Shown one piece after another: positions 1-5,754 of a stretch of DNA of 5,817 bases. The DNA is taken from NCBI GenBank assembly GCA_937121005.1, contig CAKZKB010000489.1:1-5817 (forward strand), read 5' to 3'. This stretch comes from an uncultured cyanobacterium. GTDB taxonomy: Bacteria; Cyanobacteriota; Cyanobacteriia; Cyanobacteriales; Geitlerinemataceae. Numbering within the stretch: the stretch's first letter is position 1; the number at the start of each line of letters is the position of its first letter. The notes under the pieces were generated by a model. It was not told the DNA's origin. It did no database searches and saw nothing but the letters and a program-made list of their open reading frames with translations. The translations under genes and the position numbers were made by a program.

Positions 1-872
1 CGATCGACAGTACGGACGATCGAGCCACTATCCATCCACATTCGGGCGATTTGAACGCTCGAATGTAGCAAACCACCGGGGTTGCCCCGCAAGTCGAGGA
101 CGAAGGCATCAGCACCGCGATCGCTCAATTCTACGATCGCGTCGTGCATTTGTTCGGCGGCGTGGGCGTTAAACTCGTCGAGTTGGATGTAGCCGACGCG
201 GGCATCGCCTTCGGTGCGTAAATGGTGGTGGACGGTGGTGACGGCGATGCGGCTGCGAACCAGGGTAATATCGAAGCGATCGCGATCGCCGCGCCACAAG
301 GTCAAATTGATAGCAGTTCCTGCTTCCCCGCGAATCAGTTCGGCCGCTTCTTCTATACTCATGTCGCGAGTGCTGCGACCATCGATTTCTAAGATGCGAT
401 CGCCCGCTTGCAACCCGGCCCGCTCTGCTGGAGAATTGGCCATGGTTTCGCCCACCATCAATTCTTGGGTGGCTGCGTGACGTTCGATCCGCAAACCCAC
501 CCCCGACAGTTCGCCGTCGGTGCGTTCGGTGAGGGCAGCAAACTCCTCGGGATCGAGAAAGCGAGTATAGGGATCGCCCAACTGAGACAGGGCGCGACGC
601 AAGGCTGTATAAGCCTCTTGGCGAGAAGAGTAGTCGCGGCTCAAGAGTTCTTGGCGAACGTGATGCCAATCGACCTGGTTAAAATTATCGTCAACGTAAT
701 CGCGCTCGACAATCTGCCATGCCTCGTCGAGCACGGCTTTAGGACTGGTTTCTAAGGCGGCACTCGCGCTGCGAGCGAAGGGGGCCACAGGCGCGAGAAC
801 CGTTCCTACGGCGATCGCGCCGCACAGCAAAGCAAGTCGGGATGCAGGAAGGCATTTGGGGAGGCAGTTCAT
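1..872 (-). CDS. ctp: Carboxyl-terminal processing protease, CtpA/B/C family (peptidase S41), C-terminus cut by window edge
   Basis: This is a serine endopeptidase of the tail-specific (S41) family, which trims protein C-termini in the lumen or periplasm; CtpA of this family matures photosystem II D1. I read 290 complete codons from ATG 872-870 with no stop before the window edge, so the 3' part is missing. Residues 1-39 look like a signal peptide (hydrophobic LALLCGAIAVGTVLAPVAPF, then small residues ARSASA). The N-terminal helical region carries LGDPYTRFLDP (98-108). GELSGVGLRIE (120-130) opens the PDZ domain, followed by SPAERAGLQAGDRILEIDG. The hallmark LDLRGNPGGLL lies at 259-269. The catalytic Ser and Lys would lie beyond the edge, so activity cannot be judged. 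The text resembles the cyanobacterial CtpB/CtpC branch more than CtpA, but I cannot separate these with certainty. No clear Shine-Dalgarno is visible. A hairpin and a 412-bp gap suggest a unit separate from the DUF928 genes. Confidence 0.93.
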   Translation of the reverse strand, partial: MNCLPKCLPASRLALLCGAIAVGTVLAPVAPFARSASAALETSPKAVLDEAWQIVERDYVDDNFNQVDWHHVRQELLSRDYSSRQEAYTALRRALSQLGDPYTRFLDPEEFAALTERTDGELSGVGLRIERHAATQELMVGETMANSPAERAGLQAGDRILEIDGRSTRDMSIEEAAELIRGEAGTAINLTLWRGDRDRFDITLVRSRIAVTTVHHHLRTEGDARVGYIQLDEFNAHAAEQMHDAIVELSDRGADAFVLDLRGNPGGLLHSSVQIARMWMDSGSIVRTVD

Positions 873-950
873 TCAATTGTCCGGTAGAAGAGGATCGGGT
901 ATTAAAAGCAATCGCAGAGGTTAGAGCTTTCTGTCAGGGCGACTCGGAGG

Positions 951-969
951 CGAGAATTTAATATTCTCG
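951..969. repeat. Perfect inverted repeat, 7-bp arms, 79 bp upstream of the ctp start
   Basis: Arms CGAGAAT (951-957) and ATTCTCG (963-969) are exact complements around the 5-bp spacer TTAAT. It stands alone in AT-rich sequence between the candidate ctp promoter and the ctp start codon. It could be an operator for a dimeric regulator, or a weak hairpin in the ctp mRNA leader. No bound protein can be named from sequence. Confidence 0.4.
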
Positions 970-1044
970 ATCGATTCTTAACAGTTCTACAAGCAAAGTA
1001 AAGTCATTACAGCAACAAAAACGAGTCTCCCGCTAACTTTTCTT

Positions 1045-1073
1045 ATTCTAAACGATCTACTTGCACTTGACAG
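1045..1073 (-). promoter_or_regulatory. Candidate sigma-70-type promoter for ctp
   Basis: On the minus strand a -10-like TAGAAT (1050-1045, 5 of 6 to consensus) sits 17 bp from a weaker -35-like CTGTCA (1073-1068, 4 of 6). Transcription starting near 1038 would give a leader of about 165 nt before the ctp ATG at 872. That leader would contain the 951-969 inverted repeat. The position, downstream of the hairpin that closes the DUF928 genes, is sensible. Prediction by eye only. Confidence 0.3.
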
Positions 1074-1104
1074 CCCCCAACCGCTTGTCTATCTGGCATA
1101 TCAA

Positions 1105-1132
1105 TTTTAGATTTTAGATTTTGGATTTTAGA
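1105..1132. repeat. Short heptanucleotide array, 4 x TTTTAGA
   Basis: Four contiguous 7-bp units: TTTTAGA (1105-1111), TTTTAGA (1112-1118), TTTTGGA (1119-1125), TTTTAGA (1126-1132). Alternating TTTTAGA/TTTTGGA arrays of this kind are a familiar class of short tandemly repeated repetitive (STRR) elements between cyanobacterial genes. It lies in the 412-bp spacer between DUF928 gene C and ctp, upstream of the candidate ctp promoter. An apparent ORF reading through it is an artefact of the heptamer's lack of stops in one frame. Confidence 0.8.
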
Positions 1133-1224
1133 TCGAGCCGAGCGATCGATCTGGGGCCTTGTACGAGCGTAACTGGATCCAGTTTTTCTCCACCGATATT
1201 CTCGATCGTATCGGGACAGACAAT

Positions 1225-1252
1225 TACCCGCGCCGATCGCTCGGCGCGGGTA
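1225..1252 (-). terminator. Strong GC hairpin, probable terminator of the DUF928 genes
   Basis: A perfect 12-bp stem closes a 4-nt loop: TACCCGCGCCGA (1225-1236), TCGC (1237-1240), TCGGCGCGGGTA (1241-1252). It begins 32 bp past the stop codon of DUF928 gene C. On the minus strand the following bases are ATTGTCTG, only a weak U-tract, so it may end transcription inefficiently or instead protect mRNA 3' ends. No other stable hairpin stands out between 1284 and 873. Confidence 0.6.
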
Positions 1253-1284
1253 GACTGGACGTATCTGTGCTAATTTGCTAGTGC

Positions 1285-1965
1285 TTAGCGAGCGGCAATG
1301 GGTTTGTCGGCGATCGTCTCGAGTTGCACCGACTCGAGCAGTTCTTGCCATTCGGCGGCGATCGCTTCATCTTCGGGATGGGCTTGCCGCAATTGCAACA
1401 TGGCATCGAAGGTATCGTACCAATCCCCCGAACGCGCTAAGGCTTCGACGCGATCGATATCGATAGTGCTAGCCGGAATATCGGCAACGTCGGCTCGGCG
1501 CTCGATAATGCTACTGGCAGTCGGACTGCTGGGATCGAGATCCTCGCACAGGGCGACCGCGTACCAACTGTAGGTACGTCCGGGTTCGAGTTCCGGTGCG
1601 TCTTCAGGAAGCGCGATCTGGGTAATTCCCGGTGTTGGCGGCAGGGGGACGATCGCTTCGTAGTGCTGGTTTTTGCGCTCGTCTTGAATGCTGAAGAACA
1701 ATTCTGTGGCTTCGGTTTCGGGCACGTAGAGGGCAAAGTTGGGACGGGCAGCGCGGGTATAACCGCTGTTGGTATGCGGCACCATCAGGGTTAGGGACTC
1801 GCTATCCCCCGACAAGCACTGACGGCTTTCGCGAGACGCGCCGCCGGCGGTTTCGTGGGGAGCCAAATCTCCAGGGGGCTCGAAAACAACGGCTTCAGCA
1901 GGCAAGGCCAAACTGACGATGGCAGTGGCAGTTGCCCAACGAATTAAAGTGGTAAACGGTTTCAT
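1285..1965 (-). CDS. Secreted DUF928-family protein C (third tandem copy)
   Basis: This 226-residue protein belongs to DUF928, a cyanobacterial family of unknown function. It starts at ATG 1965-1963, preceded by AGAGGAA eight bases upstream, the only convincing ribosome binding site among the three copies. A signal peptide (about 1-25, ending LALPAEA) precedes the shared mature start VVFEPPGDLAP. GGASRES and Cys50 follow, then RPNFALYVP (74-82), the core FFSIQDE (90-96), and LEPGRTYSWYAVALC (126-140) with Cys140. Cys50 and Cys140 occupy the same places in copies A and B, which suggests an extracytoplasmic disulfide. The helical C-terminal tail has the WYD...AEWQELL...LETIA pattern. It follows copy B by 64 bp and is probably last in the unit, before the hairpin at 1225-1252. 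The function is unknown. Confidence 0.92.
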   Translation of the reverse strand: MKPFTTLIRWATATAIVSLALPAEAVVFEPPGDLAPHETAGGASRESRQCLSGDSESLTLMVPHTNSGYTRAARPNFALYVPETEATELFFSIQDERKNQHYEAIVPLPPTPGITQIALPEDAPELEPGRTYSWYAVALCEDLDPSSPTASSIIERRADVADIPASTIDIDRVEALARSGDWYDTFDAMLQLRQAHPEDEAIAAEWQELLESVQLETIADKPIAAR

Positions 1966-1973
1966 GATGTGCG

Positions 1974-1980
1974 TTCCTCT
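1974..1980 (-). promoter_or_regulatory. Ribosome binding site of DUF928 gene C
   Basis: AGAGGAA on the minus strand, eight bases before ATG 1965-1963. It supports this start and contrasts with copies A and B, whose leaders show no comparable purine-rich site. Confidence 0.6.
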
Positions 1981-2029
1981 CTATATAGTCTACAGTGGGA
2001 GATTCCCCGATCGATTGTGATGCTTCCGA

Positions 2030-2752
2030 CTACTGGCTGACCTGTTGGCGGTCTGGGCTGCTAGCAGCGCGCCCTCGGATGATATCTTCGAGGCCGGCTG
2101 AGTTTAGCATTTCTTCCCATTCGGCCTGCATCTGAGGATCGTTAGGGCGCGATCGCGCCAGTTCCGACAAGGCAAATGCTGCGTCGTACCACAGCCCCGA
2201 AGCCGCCAGACGCTCGATCTCCTCTAAGGTTAGAGGTTCGCGGGCATCGGGCAACTGGCCGCGATAGGGAAGGCGGCGCACGGAGGCCCCGGCTGTGGGT
2301 GCGCTCGGATCCAAGGGAGCGCACAGGGGAACCACGAACCATCGATAAGTTCTGCCGGGTTCGAGGGCCGGGGCGCGATCGGGCAAGCGAATGGCGGTAA
2401 TGCCCGGTTCTTCAGGCAGGGACACAACGGTTTCGTACAGTTGGTTGCCGCTTTCGTCTTGAATGCTAAAGAAGGCCCCGTTCGCTGCGGTGGGTGGCAC
2501 GTAAGCCAAGAAAGTGGGACGTGCTTGCACGGTATAGCCGTTATTGCTATCGGGGACGATGAGGGTTAAAGCCCGATCGCCCTGGGAGGCACACTGTTGA
2601 CTTTCGCGGGAGGCGGCTCCTTCGGTTTCGTCGGGGGCCAGATCTCCCGGCGGTTGGAACGTGACCGATCGCGCCGGGACAGCGATGCCGATAATGGCAC
2701 TACAAGCAGCCAGGAGTGCAACCTGTGGCCTTGGGGTGAATAGGTGTCTCAT
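2030..2752 (-). CDS. Secreted DUF928-family protein B (second tandem copy)
   Basis: This 240-residue DUF928 protein is the longest of the three tandem copies. Residues 1-29 form a signal peptide ending VPARS, before the shared mature start VTFQPPGDLAP. A lipobox-like LAAC occurs at 14-17, but the hydrophobic run continues past it to a normal A-x-S-type cleavage site, so a lipoprotein is less likely. Family landmarks in order are GAASRES, Cys54, RPTFLAYVP, FFSIQDE (94-100), LPEEPGITAIRLP, LEPGRTYRWFVVPLC ending in Cys144, and the C-terminal GLWYD...AEWEEMLNSAGLEDII. The last residues (RGRAASSPDRQQVSQ) are a polar extension not present in A or C. The ATG at 2752-2750 has no visible Shine-Dalgarno. 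It lies 81 bp after copy A and 64 bp before copy C. Biochemical function is unknown. Confidence 0.92.
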   Translation of the reverse strand: MRHLFTPRPQVALLAACSAIIGIAVPARSVTFQPPGDLAPDETEGAASRESQQCASQGDRALTLIVPDSNNGYTVQARPTFLAYVPPTAANGAFFSIQDESGNQLYETVVSLPEEPGITAIRLPDRAPALEPGRTYRWFVVPLCAPLDPSAPTAGASVRRLPYRGQLPDAREPLTLEEIERLAASGLWYDAAFALSELARSRPNDPQMQAEWEEMLNSAGLEDIIRGRAASSPDRQQVSQ

Positions 2753-2833
2753 GTGTGTTTCAGTTCGTGAACGACAAGCGTCCGCGATCGGTTCTCTTTC
2801 CCTGCGAGGAAGACTGAAAACAACGGTTCGTTA

Positions 2834-3517
2834 CTACTGCGCGATCGCTTCGCTGGCAATGCTGTCGAGGCCGGCAGTATTTAAAAGCTCTTGCCAAACC
2901 GCTTCGACTTCGCTATTGTGGGGGTGTTCGTGCCGCAATCGGGCGGCCGCGCTCACGGCATCGTACCAAGCACCGGACGATCGCAAACGTTCGATTTCTG
3001 CTAAGGTAGGAGTGTCAGTTGGCGAACTGGCTACTCCCTCATCGAGCCGTTCGATGAGTGCCGCCACGACGGGGGAATCGGGATCGAGTTCTCCGTGACA
3101 CATGGCTGATGCAAACCAGCGATAGGTGCGTCCGGCTTCTAAAGCTGGAGCGTCGTCAGGGACGGATAAAGGTACGACTCGATCGCCGCTCTCGATGGGG
3201 ACAACGGTTTCGTAAACTTGGTTGGCCATCTCGTCTTGGATGCTGAAAAATAGCTGGCTCGTTCCCGCACCGAGTTCGGGCACGTAGACGAACAAGGTCG
3301 GGCGCTCGGCGGCGGTAAAGTAGCGATCGGCGTTGGGAGCCAAGGGCATCAAGGAGCCACCGGAAAAGCAGCTACCCGTGCGCGACGCGCCACCAGTGGT
3401 ATTGCCCGGCGAAGGGTCGCTCGGCGGCTCGAAGGTTTGGGCTCGCGCCGAACCGGGGAAGCTCGTCAGGGCTATGGCGGCCGCTAAAGAAATTGGAATG
3501 AAATTAAATGGTTTCAT
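2834..3517 (-). CDS. Secreted DUF928-family protein A (first tandem copy)
   Basis: This 227-residue DUF928 protein comes first in transcriptional order. I chose ATG 3517-3515 because it opens directly into a signal peptide (MKPFNFIPISLAAAIALTS, cleavage after SARA at about residue 26) that matches copy C (both begin MKPF). The frame stays open 82 codons further upstream, but that stretch is Arg/Ser-rich, unlike the family, and would bury the signal peptide. After the mature start QTFEPPSD come GGASR, Cys50, RPTLFVYVP (72-80), FFSIQDE (90-96), LEAGRTYRWFASAMC ending in Cys140, and the tail GAWYD...VWQELLNTAGLDSIA. The mature N-terminal part diverges most from B and C (SDPSPGNTT). Two stop codons in tandem (TAG TAA) end it. 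A candidate promoter lies at 3570-3614. Function is unknown. Confidence 0.92.
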   Translation of the reverse strand: MKPFNFIPISLAAAIALTSFPGSARAQTFEPPSDPSPGNTTGGASRTGSCFSGGSLMPLAPNADRYFTAAERPTLFVYVPELGAGTSQLFFSIQDEMANQVYETVVPIESGDRVVPLSVPDDAPALEAGRTYRWFASAMCHGELDPDSPVVAALIERLDEGVASSPTDTPTLAEIERLRSSGAWYDAVSAAARLRHEHPHNSEVEAVWQELLNTAGLDSIASEAIAQ

Positions 3518-3569
3518 GGGTGGTGTAGGATGAGTTGAATACGGACAATCGAACGGCGAAACGCCTAAA

Positions 3570-3614
3570 ATTGTAGAGGAGCGGCGCGTATCGACTCGCG
3601 ATCGCCGCGATACG
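3570..3614 (-). promoter_or_regulatory. Candidate promoter and inverted-repeat operator of the DUF928 genes
   Basis: On the minus strand TACAAT (3575-3570) matches a -10 box at 5 of 6 positions and lies 52 bp before the ATG of copy A. No good -35 is present. That region is instead occupied by an inverted repeat with arms CGTATCG (3587-3593) and CGATACG (3608-3614), whose 14-bp spacer contains the HIP1 palindrome (3598-3605). A missing -35 with a palindrome in its place fits regulator-dependent control, which is inference. The rest of the 319-bp spacer (3518-3836) holds no gene I can support. Confidence 0.3.
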
Positions 3615-3836
3615 TCGGTATGCAGTTGGTAGAAACTTGACCCCAATCGAAAATTTAGTTGTTGGCAGATGCAAAAACTGCCCTGACGGCCGCGCCGAGA
3701 TTTAGGAGGTCGGTGCGCTAACGCCTCGCCTCTAAACATTAATTTAACATCGCATAAGGGCAAGTTTTGTCCGTCAAAGGGCTGAAATTCTGTCTCTGTC
3801 GGGAATCGAACCGAATCTTCTAAAGTTTTAATTTCG

Positions 3837-5543
3837 CTAGCGCCGCTCTTTTTCCGATCGCTCTGGGGCCTGCAAATGGTTGAGACTTTCTAGGATACCG
3901 CGCCCCACCAAACCGAGGCCGCGGCCGATAACCCGCGTCAGCACGTACACCAAACTGCGCCCCGCTAAAGCAACCACGGCCCGCAAACGCGGCGCGATCG
4001 CGTCTCGTCCTTCTAGCACCAACGTTACCGTTTGTTGGATCCCCGACAACTGCTCTAACTCCTCTCGGCGCGGGGCGTAAATATAGGTTTGCTCGATTCC
4101 GTAAGGGTTGAGGACGAACAGAGAAAAGCGACTTTCGTAGATGTTTTTCGGATCGCCAATATATTTTTTCCAGCGATAGTGCCAAGACAGTTCGTTGCGA
4201 AAGCGTTCGATTTCTCGAGTGGGGAGTAAGTTGCGAGCGTAAAAGTTTTGTTTGATGGCTTCTACGTCAGCAAAGTTATCGAGCAAGGGCTGAATGACCC
4301 CGCAAGCCACGCGAATGGCGATGTGCTGTAAAATCAACTCCGCGCGTCGGGTAGCTAAATCGCTGCCAAATTTCCCGGCAAGTCCGTCAACAGATAGGGG
4401 CGTTTGAAACAATAAATGATCGATGAGTTCGACAGAAAGCGGGATTTTGGCGAGGATTTCGAGCCAAACAATTTCGGCATTTTCTAGCAGCAAGTCTACC
4501 AGTTCGATTTGCCGATCGCCGTAGGGTAAAATATAATACTTGCCAAAGAACTCGATCGTCGAATCTTGCCACAGATCTTCGAGGACGCGGGGGACGAGTT
4601 CGACCAAGCGCGATCGCTCGATTTGCGACGATCGCAGTTCCGAGAGAATATCCTCGAAGGTTCTAAAAATTAAATATAATAATTCTCGCTTTTTCTCCGT
4701 TTTGAGAATATCAATTTCCAGGGGAACCTCAGTTAAATTGGTTAAATTGGACTGAAGTTTGTTTAAGGTCGCTTCAAATAGTTCCGTTTGCACCGCCTTG
4801 GTTTCCACGAACTCCGTACTGTTGGAGACGATCGAGCCGGGGTTGCGGGTAACGCGAGGGCGAGATATGCCTTGGGATCTGGGAGGGATTTGCGGTTCTC
4901 GGTTCCAGGGAGATAGCAAGCGTTCGGCCAGCCAACCGGCCGCCCGCAATTCTCGCTGCCGGCCGAGTAAAATAAACCGATCGAACACCGATAAAATCGG
5001 CAATTCTAACTCTTGGTTGACGCGATCGAGTTCGGTTTGAATAATTGCCAGCGATCGCGACTTGGGAACGGCGGAAACGGGCGGGAGAATGGCGATCGTC
5101 TCCTCGGTATCTTCCTCGAGTAACAGGCGATCGTCCCAATAAAAGCCACCCGCCGCCACTCGCCGCAACGCCACCACCAATTCGTCAATGTCGATCCCCT
5201 TGCGGACGCAACCGCGAATACCCCATTGGGGGGCAGTGACGCGATCGAAGGGGTTCAAACGGGAGACGAGGGCGACGATCGGCACATCAGGATGGCGATC
5301 GCGCCAAGCCTGCATGGATTTTAGCTCGATGGCCTCAGCCGCCACCACCAGCACGTCCACCGCCTCCCCTTCCTCGCTTAACCTCGAGAGGCGATCGGCC
5401 TCTTCCACCACCGTCAGATCCCCGGCCCCAGGTAACGCCACCGCCAACCCCAAGCGAAAAATCGGATCGGGATCCACCAGTGCCAAGCGGACGATCGCCC
5501 CCTCTTCGACTTGCTGCGTTTCTGATGCTGTCCCGTCGATCAT
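3837..5543 (-). CDS. ycf55: Ycf55-type protein with degenerate response-regulator receiver domain
   Basis: This 568-residue protein belongs to the Ycf55 family (DUF3685), found in cyanobacteria and red-lineage plastids, with no established function. Residues 17-137 read as a NarL-like receiver. VRLALVDPDPIFRLGL (18-33) keeps the acidic pocket (Asp24, Asp26), and IRGCVRKGID (109-118) keeps the conserved Lys115. The VAAGGFYW stretch ends the last helix. However, strand 3 reads VDVLVVAAEAI (62-72), placing Ala68 where the phosphoacceptor Asp is expected, and ALVS (91-94) lacks the usual Thr/Ser at its position. A helical segment (165-211), a Pro/Ser/Arg-rich linker (about 212-245) and the long helical Ycf55 region follow. 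The signature stretch LPTREIERFRNELSWHYRW is near residue 440-460. The tail (511-568) is amphipathic and basic. ATG 5543-5541 is used; no Shine-Dalgarno is visible, and the G-run array begins 12 bp upstream. Confidence 0.85.
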   Translation of the reverse strand: MIDGTASETQQVEEGAIVRLALVDPDPIFRLGLAVALPGAGDLTVVEEADRLSRLSEEGEAVDVLVVAAEAIELKSMQAWRDRHPDVPIVALVSRLNPFDRVTAPQWGIRGCVRKGIDIDELVVALRRVAAGGFYWDDRLLLEEDTEETIAILPPVSAVPKSRSLAIIQTELDRVNQELELPILSVFDRFILLGRQRELRAAGWLAERLLSPWNREPQIPPRSQGISRPRVTRNPGSIVSNSTEFVETKAVQTELFEATLNKLQSNLTNLTEVPLEIDILKTEKKRELLYLIFRTFEDILSELRSSQIERSRLVELVPRVLEDLWQDSTIEFFGKYYILPYGDRQIELVDLLLENAEIVWLEILAKIPLSVELIDHLLFQTPLSVDGLAGKFGSDLATRRAELILQHIAIRVACGVIQPLLDNFADVEAIKQNFYARNLLPTREIERFRNELSWHYRWKKYIGDPKNIYESRFSLFVLNPYGIEQTYIYAPRREELEQLSGIQQTVTLVLEGRDAIAPRLRAVVALAGRSLVYVLTRVIGRGLGLVGRGILESLNHLQAPERSEKERR

Positions 5544-5555
5544 TTCAACTTAAGA

Positions 5556-5634
5556 GGGGGAATTGGGGAGATGGGGAATTAGGGGATTGGGGGTTTGGGG
5601 GATTAGGGGATTGGGGGTTTGGGGGATTAGGGGG
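5556..5634 (+). repeat. G-run array with G-quadruplex potential
   Basis: Ten runs of four or five G on the plus strand are separated by 3-5 nt of A/T-rich spacer (ATT, TTT, ATTA). They start at 5556, 5565, 5573, 5582, 5589, 5597, 5606, 5613, 5621 and 5630. Within it a 24-bp unit is repeated exactly in tandem (5582-5605 and 5606-5629). The run and loop lengths satisfy the classic quadruplex pattern several times over. It ends 12 bp upstream of the ycf55 start codon. In a minus-strand leader the RNA would be C-rich, so the quadruplex would form on the DNA template strand. Confidence 0.85.
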
Positions 5635-5668
5635 AGAAAGGTTTACGAACTGACAGGACAAAGCCTAC

Positions 5669-5752
5669 CCTAAAACCTAAAACCTAAAACCTAAAACCTA
5701 ATACCTAATCCCTAATACCTAATCCCTAATACCTAATCCCTAATACCTAATT
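5669..5752. repeat. Heptanucleotide tandem array, 12 units of CCTAAAA / CCTAATN
   Basis: Twelve contiguous 7-bp units fill 84 bp: four CCTAAAA (5669-5696), then CCTAATA and CCTAATC alternating three times (5697-5738), CCTAATA (5739-5745) and CCTAATT (5746-5752). A degenerate thirteenth unit CCTCAAA (5753-5759) contains the stop codon of the upstream gene. Read on the minus strand the units are TTTTAGG and NATTAGG, telomere-like in appearance but here an intergenic STRR-type repeat. The DNA between this block and the G-run block (5635-5668) shows no clear promoter. Confidence 0.9.
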
Positions 5753-5754
5753 CC

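Noticed and set aside
169..669. 166-codon minus-strand ORF and plus-strand ORFs within ctp
   Set aside because: They are Arg/Ser-rich shadow frames; the ctp frame in the same interval gives an unmistakable PDZ-protease sequence.
1043..1351. 102-codon minus-strand ORF across the spacer between DUF928 gene C and ctp
   Set aside because: It overlaps the end of DUF928 gene C in another frame, crosses the hairpin, and gets its SKIQNLKSKID segment from the heptamer repeat.
2703..2706. Lipobox-like LAAC in the leader of DUF928 B, suggesting a lipoprotein
   Set aside because: The hydrophobic core before the Cys would be very short and continues after it to a normal signal peptidase I site. Copies A and C have no Cys there.
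2758..2819. TTTCAGT / ACTGAAA inverted arms in the spacer between DUF928 A and B
   Set aside because: Seven-base arms are 48 nt apart with no stable intervening stem (only TCGT-GA-ACGA), so chance is a sufficient explanation. The 81-bp spacer shows no promoter or terminator.
3518..3763. 82-codon upstream in-frame extension of DUF928 gene A beginning MPLCDVKLMF
   Set aside because: It is Arg/Ser-rich with no family resemblance, and it would place the clear signal peptide in mid-protein. The start at 3517 matches the N-termini of the sister copies.
3795..3813. tRNA T-arm-like GGTTCGATTCCCGAC on the minus strand just after ycf55
   Set aside because: The would-be stem has a C-C mismatch, the matching acceptor strand is absent, and the upstream bases are the end of ycf55. 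There is no cloverleaf, and no integrase is nearby to suggest an attachment site.
5669..5752. CRISPR array or true telomere
   Set aside because: Units are contiguous 7-mers with no unique spacers. The telomere-like TTAGG look is coincidental because genes lie on both sides of the repeat.
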